A stretch of 8,435 nt of DNA from an uncultured Clostridia bacterium. Its GTDB lineage: Bacteria > Bacillota_A > Clostridia > Christensenellales > Borkfalkiaceae. The notes under the pieces are model-generated. The model saw only the letters and a program-made list of their open reading frames with translations, did not search any database and was not told where the DNA came from. The translations under genes were made by a program, and so were the position numbers. Of the stretch, positions 1-5,667 are shown one piece after another. The stretch lies in NCBI GenBank assembly GCA_934292955.1, contig CAKQXZ010000085.1:1-8435 (forward strand), in the 5' to 3' direction. The stretch's first letter is position 1; each line of letters begins with the position of its first letter.

Positions 1-692
1 GGTCTAAAGAAATATTCATAACCGTGCTTGACGAAATGAATATAGCAAGGGTTGAGTATTATTTTGCGGAGTTTTTATCTATGCTGGAACTTCCCGAAAA
101 CAGCGATAAAAACCTTGATATAGTGACCGACGTATGGGAAAACGACCCGAAAGGGTTGGTCGGCGGAAAAATACCTTTGCCCGCAAATATGTGGTTTATA
201 GGGACGGCGAATAACGACGACTCGACGTTTGTAATATCGGATAAGGTTTACGACCGCGCGATGGTTATGAACCTTGACGATAAATGCAAGCCGTTCGACG
301 CGCCGAAGACGACGCAAAGGCGGATATCGTCCGATTACTTTAAGGAACTTTGCAAGAGCGCGCGGACGGAGTACGCAATAACCGAGCGCAGTCTTAAACG
401 GATAGGCAAACTTGACGAATACATGATAGACAGATATCATGTGACGTTCGGGAACCGAATAATGAAACAGATAAAAGAATACGTGCCGGTCATGATAGCG
501 TGCGGCGGCGACGAAATAGAAGCGATAGACGATATACTTGCGAAGAAAGTATTGAGAAAGCTCGAGTCGCAGAACCCGATATACGTTAAAGACACAATCG
601 GCGATTTGTGCAATTATCTCGACGAAGTATTCGGCACGGATAAAATGGTCGCGTGCAAAAAATATCTGTACAGGCTCGATACCATTTCATAA
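1..692 (+). CDS. McrB-like AAA+ ATPase, C-terminal part (5' end outside window)
   Basis: The reading frame is open from the left edge (first full codon at position 3) to the TAA at 690-692, so this is the C-terminal ~229 residues of a longer protein. It enters at a Walker B motif (IFITVLDEMN; Asp at 30-32, Glu at 33-35) followed by ARVEYYFAEFLSMLE. A sensor-1-like strand, WFIGTANNDD, lies at 192-221, and SDKVYDRA just after it carries the likely arginine finger. The remainder is a helical lid region. LDEMN-ARVEYYF with GTxNxD and KVxDRA is the pattern of the AAA_5/McrB-like branch, in which hexameric ATPases drive a partner nuclease or remodel proteins. The Walker A motif and any N-terminal recognition domain lie upstream. 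The GTG at 24 sits inside Walker B and cannot be the true start. No McrC-type partner follows; the next gene is a surface transglutaminase-like protein after 190 bases. The family call is fairly secure; the biological role is unknown. Confidence 0.9.
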   Translation, partial: SKEIFITVLDEMNIARVEYYFAEFLSMLELPENSDKNLDIVTDVWENDPKGLVGGKIPLPANMWFIGTANNDDSTFVISDKVYDRAMVMNLDDKCKPFDAPKTTQRRISSDYFKELCKSARTEYAITERSLKRIGKLDEYMIDRYHVTFGNRIMKQIKEYVPVMIACGGDEIEAIDDILAKKVLRKLESQNPIYVKDTIGDLCNYLDEVFGTDKMVACKKYLYRLDTIS

Positions 693-882
693 CGGTGCCG
701 CTGTAAAATAAGCGCGGCTTGAAAGCGACTAACAATATAAATGCGACCGAAAACCTTAAAACGCCGGTTTATTGCGTTTGCATTGCGACTTAGCAAATAT
801 AAAAGCGGCTTAAACAACATAAAAGCCATACACACATAAATCGTAAAACGACAAACACAAAGATAACGGGAGATGAAAAAAA
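693..882. other. Intergenic spacer with imperfect direct repeats
   Basis: This AT-rich spacer has no credible ORF. It contains imperfect direct repeats: GCGACT...ATATAAATGCG at 725-745 and a close copy at 785-807, then GCGGCTTAAACAACATAAAA starting at 805. The octamer ATAAAAGC occurs at 799-806 and 819-826, and GCGGCTT at 714-720 and 805-811. A weak stem GCCGC/GCGGC (697-701 with 714-718, 12-base loop) follows the ATPase stop but has no T-run, so it is not a convincing terminator. A -10-like TATAAA at 798-803 has only poorly spaced -35 candidates (TTGCGT at 772-777, 20-base spacer; TTGCAT at 778-783, 14-base spacer). The length leaves room for a promoter for the downstream pair, but none can be called with confidence. 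Confidence 0.4.
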
Positions 883-885
883 GTG
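868..885 (+). promoter_or_regulatory. Ribosome-binding site and GTG start of the transglutaminase-like gene
   Basis: GGGAG at 868-872 is a strong Shine-Dalgarno sequence 10 bases before the GTG at 883-885. It supports the GTG start, because the encoded Arg/Lys-rich N-terminus and membrane segment begin immediately. An ATG at 873-875 abuts the GGGAG with no spacer, is out of frame and stops after five codons (MKKSA), so it is not the gene's start. Confidence 0.8.
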
Positions 886-3800
886 CGTAAAAAGAGCAAA
901 GCGTTGTATATTTTCGGCAGCGCGCTGATCGGAATATGTTTACTGCTTACCATATACCTGATACTTATCGGCTCGGGTGCCGTTCAGACGAGAAGAAACC
1001 TTCTCGTCTTTAAGGCGTGCGACGTGAGCAAGGAATACGACGGAACGCCTTTGGTTTGCGACAGTTACGAACTGCTTGACGGCAGGCTTAAAAACGGGCA
1101 TAAAGTGTCAGCCAAATTTTCGGGCGAGCAGACCGAGATAGGCAGATCGGAAAGCGACGTTATAATCACTGTTTACGACGAAAACGGCGCGGACGTTACC
1201 GATAACTATCAGATAGAATGCCGCCGCGGAACGCTTGAAGTAAAAGGGCGTTTGTTCAGCCTTAAAAGTTACGACTATGAAAAGACTTTCGACGGCAAAA
1301 CGATTGGCGTTTCGGACTACGGCAAATATATGAACCCCGCGGGCGACCTTTTTGCGGGAGATAGGCTCGATATAGCGTTTGAAGACAAGACTTACAGAGA
1401 TTGCGGCGAATACAGGAACTATTTTATCGCGAGAATAAGAGATTCCAAGGGCAACGACGTTTCGGCAAAATACGATCTGCAACTGGAATTCGGCATTATA
1501 AGCATTAAAAAATGCCCGTTGTCCGTATATTCGGGCGACGCGGAAAAGGTTTACGACGGCACGGAACTGACCAATTCTTACTGGTATGTAACGGGCGAAC
1601 GCCCCGACGGTTATACCGTTGATTGTTTGGTAAACGGAACTATCACCGACGTTAAAGAAGGCGGGGTTCCCAACTCGTTTTCGTATATCAGAGTGAAAAA
1701 CGCCGCGGGCAAGGACGAATCGGAAAATTTTGAAATTACCGAATTTCCCGGTACGTTGAATATAATCGGCATTCCCATTACCGTGGCGACGGGCGGAGCG
1801 AGCAAACTGTACGACGGAACGCCGCTCACTTGCCCCGATTACATGGTTTCGGGCAAACCGCTCGACGGGCATAGTTATAAAGTTAAAGTAACGGGCAGCA
1901 TAGTCCGCGGGCAGGCGGATAACACGGCGGTTATAGTTTTTACCGACGCCAAAGGTAACGATAAAACGGGCAATTACGATATCAGATACGAATTCGGCAC
2001 GCTTATCGTCGAAGGCGGATACGACGTTACTTTGCCTACCGGAAAAGATGCCAATCTTACCAACAGATTCGAAACGCCGAGCGAGCGAATCATGTTCGAG
2101 ATTGTTTCCGACGTGACGGGAACTCTTTATCTGCAGGACTGCAATTACGGCGACTATAACGGAAAGGGCTGGGACGTCGCGCCCTATCATGCGGGGGCGA
2201 ATAAATCTCTTCTTCTTCCGTATATGCTGATGGAAGCTGCTAAGGCTAACGCAAGCGGCGGTAAGGCGATCGGCGCGAACGTGCGTTTCGGTAAGTACGG
2301 TAGCGTTCCGCTCGGGAAGTTCGTTCCCGCATACCCCATAAGATATAGGGTAGGCGAAAACGGCGAAGAAAACGGATATTCGTACTCGATATACTATTAC
2401 GAAGATTTATACAAGTACGCCGAAAGTTATAAAGACGTTTTCGTTTCGCGCGAGTATGCCGATTTCGAAGAAGAATACCGCAAGTTTGTTTACGATAATT
2501 ATCTTTATGTTCCTGATTCTACCGCAAACGCGCTTAACGGCACGGTTATAAAAGATTTTCTTACCGTTTCGAAGTGTTTATCCAAGGCGGCGGCGATAGA
2601 AGCGATTAAAAAACTTTTAAGCAATTACACATACAATTCAGAAGCCGAAAGTTACCCCGAAAACGAAGATCAGGTAGTGTATTTTCTGACTAAAAGTAAA
2701 GAAGGCATTTGTCAGCAGTTCGCAAGTTCGGGCGTTGTTCTTTTAAGAATGCTCGGAATTCCCGCGCGCTACGTTACGGGGTATGCTCCGAGCGTTAACA
2801 AGGCAAACGAAACCGTGCTTGTCAATAATATGGAAGCGCATGCCTGGGCTGAAGTCTATTTCGATAACGTGGGCTGGGTTCAGGTCGAGTTCACCGTCGG
2901 CGACGGCAACGGACTGGGAAACCATGCCGATAAAACGGGCGATATGGGCGATTACGGCTCCGGATCGGGTGGCGGTTCCGGCGGCGGTGGTTCGGGTTCG
3001 GACGGTTCAGGTAAGATTTCCGATTTGTTAAAGCCCGATTTATCCGACCTTTCGGATATATCCGATATGCCCGATTTTTCGGGAGATTCCGATTTGCCCG
3101 AATTCCCCGATATTTCGGATTTACCGGGAACGTCTGCGGATTTATCGGACGAAGACTTCGATAAAATATCCGAATGGCTTGATAAAGTGCTTGATAAAAT
3201 AGGTTCCGAATCGGGCAGCGGTTCGGACGGTACGGGCGGTGAAAACCCCGACGGCGATTTCGGCGGAATAGGCGGCGGTGGCGGCTCGGGTTCCGGTGGC
3301 TCCGGCGGCGGTTCGGGTTCAGGTGGATCCGGTAGCGGTTCAGGCAGCGGTTCAGGATCGGGTGGAGATATAGGCGACGGCGCGATGGATATTGAATTCG
3401 GCGACTCGCTCGACGTTCCGGGCGAAGGAAATTCGGGCGGCGGAGCAGGCGGCGGCGGTGGCGGCGGCTCGCCAAGCCCCATTATGTACGTTACGACCGA
3501 CATCGGCGGCGATATTTTCCTTTGGGGCGCCGAATACGGCAAGTACGACGGAAAATGGCAGAAGACCGCAAAATACGCTTCGGAAATAAGACCTAACGGA
3601 TTTGTTTCGCTTGCGCTTATAAACGGCGGCTATAGTAAAGGAAAACTCTCGGTTGAATATATCGAAAACGTAAGTCTTCCCGAAATGTTCCTGCTTTATC
3701 AGAACGCGGGCGCGGTAAAAACAAAAAAAGGCTGCTCGGTCGAATATTATTATGCCGACGTTCAGGCTGACGGGGCGGTTTTGTCGCTCGGTATTACCAC

Positions 3801-5577
3801 CGCAGACGCGATTACGGACGAAAAAGATTATTCTGATTTCGTATACAACAATTATCTCGGCGTTTCGGAAAGCGTGAAAAACGCTATATCTTCGGTATTT
3901 GCCGATATCGGGCTTGTTAAATATAACGCTAAACCCGATAATTATCAGATACAGAACGCTATAGAAATCATTAAAAAATACTTGCAGACCAACTATCTGT
4001 TTAATGCCGCGTTCGAAAAATATCCCGACGATACAGACCCGATAGTGTATTTTCTTACCGGCAAAGATAAGCAGGGTACGGGCTTCCATTTTGCTTCGGC
4101 AGCCGCGTTGTTACTGCAAACGGCGGGTATTCCCGCGCGGTTCTGTTCGGGCTATGCCGTAAGCGCGGCGGCGGGAACGCGTACCGCCGTAACTATATTC
4201 GACGAGACGAGCTGGACGGAAGTTTACTTTGATAAAATCGGCTGGGTGAGAGTGGATTTCGGCACGGGCGAAGACGTAACCCCGCCGACCGATCCCGCCG
4301 ACGAAGATAACGAAATCGGCAAACCCGACGCGCCCGGCGAATCTATAGGCGATATAGATTTCAAAGACCCCGACGGCGGTTCGGGTGACGGCGATTTCGA
4401 AGACCCCGAAAACCCGGGCGATATCGAAACGAAAACCTTGCTTTACGCTACGAGCAACGCTTCGGGTGATATGTACCTTCTCGGCAAGACAAGGGGCGAT
4501 TTTATCAACAACGCGTGGCAGAAAGCTCCCGAATATACGGGTAGTTATTCGGTCGACCCGTGGCTTTATACAACGCTTACTCTTCTTGCCGCAAACCGCA
4601 AGGAAAGCGAAGTGCTTATAGAATACGCCGAAGGGAATACAAGCACCAACAGACTTGCTCCGTCATATTTTAACGGATATCTCGACGCGGCTGGCGGGTA
4701 TAAGGCTAAATACGTCAATTTCGACAGATTGTACAACTGGTCGAACTTCTCGCTTATAAGCATTCCGAAACAGTATGCGGCGGAAGAAGCGGCTTACCGC
4801 GAGTTTGTTTACAATAACTATCTGTACGTCGACGACGAAACGCGTATGGCGTTGCAGTCGCTTATAAAGTCTTTGGGACTTGATTTTAACGGCGTGCCGA
4901 CTACCGAACAGAAAGTTGCGGCAATTCAGAAGTTGCGCAAAATGTTCAGTTCTGAGTTTAAGTACGACCTTAACAGAAAGACCGCGCCCGACGGCAAAAA
5001 CAAGATTGTCTACTTCCTTACGGAAGGGGATAAACGCGGCATTTGCGGCGATTTTGCGGGCGCAGGCACTATATTGCTTCGTTTGCTCGGCATTCCCGCA
5101 AGACGTTGCGACGGCTTCTTTGTTAAGACCGCGTCGGGCAAAAGAACGCCCGTCACCACGCAGAACGGGCATGCCTGGACGGAAGTGTATTTCGATAATA
5201 TCGGCTGGGTTACGGTCGAATTTACCGTCGCTTCGCCTGCAGATAACAACGACGATCAGACCGTTGCGAAAACGGGGTGGATTATCCTTGATACGACTGC
5301 GGGAACGGAGACCGTTTCTAAAACGTTTGACAGCGCGTTCTATAAAGGCGAAATATCTTTTGATAAAATGTTTAACTCTGCGCTCTTCCATAAGCGCGAA
5401 GAAACCGATTATATCAAGTCGGTTCAGTTCGAACTTACGCAGACCGAAGAGCGGAACAAGTTCTATTGCAAGGTCATTCTTACCGTTTACGATAAAGACG
5501 GAAACGACGTGACAAAATATTACTCTATATTGCAACCGATTGCAAAAATGGGGATAGTTACGGTGGTTCCCGATTAA
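883..5577 (+). CDS. Membrane-anchored MBG-repeat protein with three transglutaminase-like modules
   Basis: This 1564-residue protein starts at GTG. MRKKSK precedes a hydrophobic stretch (about residues 7-34) with no clear signal-peptidase site, so it is probably a signal anchor with the rest outside the cell. Four YDG/MBG-type repeats follow, with [YF]DG at residues 52, 136, 224 and 310. Then come three modules, each with a TgpA-like beta segment (LYL..YGDYNGKGW and relatives), an FVY[DN]NYL motif and a transglutaminase core. Core 1 has Cys610, His653 and Glu669. Core 2 has Gly1067, Thr1109 and Asp1125. Core 3 has Cys1388, His1430 and Glu1446. Cores 1 and 3 could be active; core 2 cannot use the classical chemistry. 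A Gly/Ser/Asp linker (about 690-866) and a shorter acidic linker (about 1127-1182) separate the modules. The C-terminus is a divergent MBG-like unit without a sorting signal. Known relatives crosslink or hydrolyse proteins through a Cys-His-Asp triad; the substrate here is unknown. Confidence 0.95.
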   Translation: MRKKSKALYIFGSALIGICLLLTIYLILIGSGAVQTRRNLLVFKACDVSKEYDGTPLVCDSYELLDGRLKNGHKVSAKFSGEQTEIGRSESDVIITVYDENGADVTDNYQIECRRGTLEVKGRLFSLKSYDYEKTFDGKTIGVSDYGKYMNPAGDLFAGDRLDIAFEDKTYRDCGEYRNYFIARIRDSKGNDVSAKYDLQLEFGIISIKKCPLSVYSGDAEKVYDGTELTNSYWYVTGERPDGYTVDCLVNGTITDVKEGGVPNSFSYIRVKNAAGKDESENFEITEFPGTLNIIGIPITVATGGASKLYDGTPLTCPDYMVSGKPLDGHSYKVKVTGSIVRGQADNTAVIVFTDAKGNDKTGNYDIRYEFGTLIVEGGYDVTLPTGKDANLTNRFETPSERIMFEIVSDVTGTLYLQDCNYGDYNGKGWDVAPYHAGANKSLLLPYMLMEAAKANASGGKAIGANVRFGKYGSVPLGKFVPAYPIRYRVGENGEENGYSYSIYYYEDLYKYAESYKDVFVSREYADFEEEYRKFVYDNYLYVPDSTANALNGTVIKDFLTVSKCLSKAAAIEAIKKLLSNYTYNSEAESYPENEDQVVYFLTKSKEGICQQFASSGVVLLRMLGIPARYVTGYAPSVNKANETVLVNNMEAHAWAEVYFDNVGWVQVEFTVGDGNGLGNHADKTGDMGDYGSGSGGGSGGGGSGSDGSGKISDLLKPDLSDLSDISDMPDFSGDSDLPEFPDISDLPGTSADLSDEDFDKISEWLDKVLDKIGSESGSGSDGTGGENPDGDFGGIGGGGGSGSGGSGGGSGSGGSGSGSGSGSGSGGDIGDGAMDIEFGDSLDVPGEGNSGGGAGGGGGGGSPSPIMYVTTDIGGDIFLWGAEYGKYDGKWQKTAKYASEIRPNGFVSLALINGGYSKGKLSVEYIENVSLPEMFLLYQNAGAVKTKKGCSVEYYYADVQADGAVLSLGITTADAITDEKDYSDFVYNNYLGVSESVKNAISSVFADIGLVKYNAKPDNYQIQNAIEIIKKYLQTNYLFNAAFEKYPDDTDPIVYFLTGKDKQGTGFHFASAAALLLQTAGIPARFCSGYAVSAAAGTRTAVTIFDETSWTEVYFDKIGWVRVDFGTGEDVTPPTDPADEDNEIGKPDAPGESIGDIDFKDPDGGSGDGDFEDPENPGDIETKTLLYATSNASGDMYLLGKTRGDFINNAWQKAPEYTGSYSVDPWLYTTLTLLAANRKESEVLIEYAEGNTSTNRLAPSYFNGYLDAAGGYKAKYVNFDRLYNWSNFSLISIPKQYAAEEAAYREFVYNNYLYVDDETRMALQSLIKSLGLDFNGVPTTEQKVAAIQKLRKMFSSEFKYDLNRKTAPDGKNKIVYFLTEGDKRGICGDFAGAGTILLRLLGIPARRCDGFFVKTASGKRTPVTTQNGHAWTEVYFDNIGWVTVEFTVASPADNNDDQTVAKTGWIILDTTAGTETVSKTFDSAFYKGEISFDKMFNSALFHKREETDYIKSVQFELTQTEERNKFYCKVILTVYDKDGNDVTKYYSILQPIAKMGIVTVVPD
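1000..2016 (+). repeat. Four YDG/MBG-type beta repeats in the transglutaminase-like protein
   Basis: These are protein-level tandem repeats of about 84-88 residues. Each opens with a strand ending in E/K-x-[YF]DG (EYDGTPL, KTFDGKT, KVYDGTEL, KLYDGTPL). Most carry a D-x-x-G-x-D-V/K-[TS]-x-x-Y motif near the end (ENGADVTDNY, SKGNDVSAKY, AKGNDKTGNY), and they close with an F/R-G-T/I-L/I strand. This is the pattern of the YDG and MBG families of bacterial adhesins and surface proteins, usually regarded as stalk or spacer domains. Repeat 3 is the most diverged in its second motif (AAGKDESENF). The copies are far from identical in DNA, so the duplication is old. Confidence 0.82.
2077..5232 (+). repeat. 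Three diverged copies of a TgpA-like beta segment plus transglutaminase core
   Basis: The modules lie at about 2077-2898, 3484-4263 and 4435-5232. Each begins with a beta segment carrying an aromatic/Gly motif (LYLQDCNYGDYNGKGW, IFLWGAEYGKYDGKW, MYLLGKTRGDFINNAW). Each continues with FVY[DN]NYL (residues 535, 986, 1308), then a VYFLT strand, the Cys helix, GIPAR, and W-x-EVYFD-x-x-GW before the third catalytic position. Spacing from FVY to the Cys position is 75-81 residues, and from His to the acidic position exactly 16 residues in all three. Modules 1 and 3 are closest at the active site. Module 2 has lost Cys and His. The layout shows internal triplication of one ancestral unit. Confidence 0.88.
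2953..3477 (+). other. Low-complexity Gly/Ser linker with central acidic D-x-S segment
   Basis: The encoded stretch (about residues 691-865) joins transglutaminase modules 1 and 2. It starts with GSGSGGGSGGGGSGSDGSG and passes through an Asp-rich segment at residues 711-774 with a three-residue rhythm (DLSDLSDISDMPDFSGDSD). It then returns to a long Gly/Ser tract ending in a run of seven Gly before SPSP. Serine in the Gly/Ser tract is spelled with TCG, TCC, TCA and AGC in mixed order, so the tract is not one recently expanded DNA unit. It is best read as a flexible spacer; the acidic core could bind cations, but that is speculation. Confidence 0.85.
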
Positions 5578-5587
5578 GCGATAATAA

Positions 5588-5604
5588 AACCGATAATTTC
5601 GGTT
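5588..5604 (+). other. Weak hairpin downstream of the transglutaminase-like gene
   Basis: AACCGA (5588-5593) pairs with TCGGTT (5599-5604) around a five-base loop, 10 bases after the TAA stop. The stem is only six pairs and the sequence after it (GTTGCCGTTTGTCG) is not a T-run, so it is at most a weak attenuator or mRNA-end structure. Read-through into the next gene, 87 bases from the stop, seems likely. Confidence 0.3.
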
Positions 5605-5652
5605 GTTGCCGTTTGTCGTTTGCAATGTTGCCGACCGATTTACAAGAGTTTT

Positions 5653-5667
5653 GGGAGATGAAAAATG
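5653..5667 (+). promoter_or_regulatory. Ribosome-binding site and ATG start of the large MBG-repeat gene
   Basis: GGGAG at 5653-5657 lies 7 bases before the ATG at 5665-5667. The 12 bases GGGAGATGAAAA are identical to those at 868-879 before the preceding gene. The ATG at 5658 is out of frame and stops after eight codons (MKNVIRRL). The in-frame ATG at 5692 has no ribosome-binding site, so 5665 is preferred. Confidence 0.8.

Noticed and set aside
24..26. GTG as the start of the first gene
   Set aside because: It falls in the middle of the Walker B strand; the frame is open to the left edge and the Walker A half must be upstream.
1..692. MoxR family assignment for the ATPase fragment
   Set aside because: MoxR proteins have LIDEINR...ALLEAM and ATQNP motifs; this fragment has LDEMN-ARVEYYFAEFL and GTANNDD, which fit McrB-like ATPases.
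697..718. Terminator after the ATPase gene
   Set aside because: The stem is five pairs with a 12-base loop and no T-run, too weak to call.
2029..2043. LPTG string resembling a sortase signal in the transglutaminase-like protein
   Set aside because: It lacks the X residue of LPXTG, lies mid-protein after the fourth repeat, and is followed by neither a hydrophobic segment nor a basic tail.
1108..2190. 360-codon ORF on the minus strand
   Set aside because: It lies fully inside the transglutaminase-like gene in an antisense frame, has no recognisable motif and is Arg/Val/Phe-rich as expected for the shadow of a GC-skewed gene. The + strand frame carries clear repeats.
2952..3542. Proline-rich ORF on the minus strand
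   Set aside because: It is the antisense reading of the Gly/Ser/Asp linker; GGC/GGT/TCC read backwards gives Pro/Glu/Ser runs.
4663..5625. 320-codon ORF on the minus strand, and the overlapping 210-codon + strand ORF at 4880-5512
   Set aside because: Both lie mainly within the third transglutaminase module and the C-terminal unit, whose own frame has catalytic motifs; neither overlapping frame shows any family pattern.
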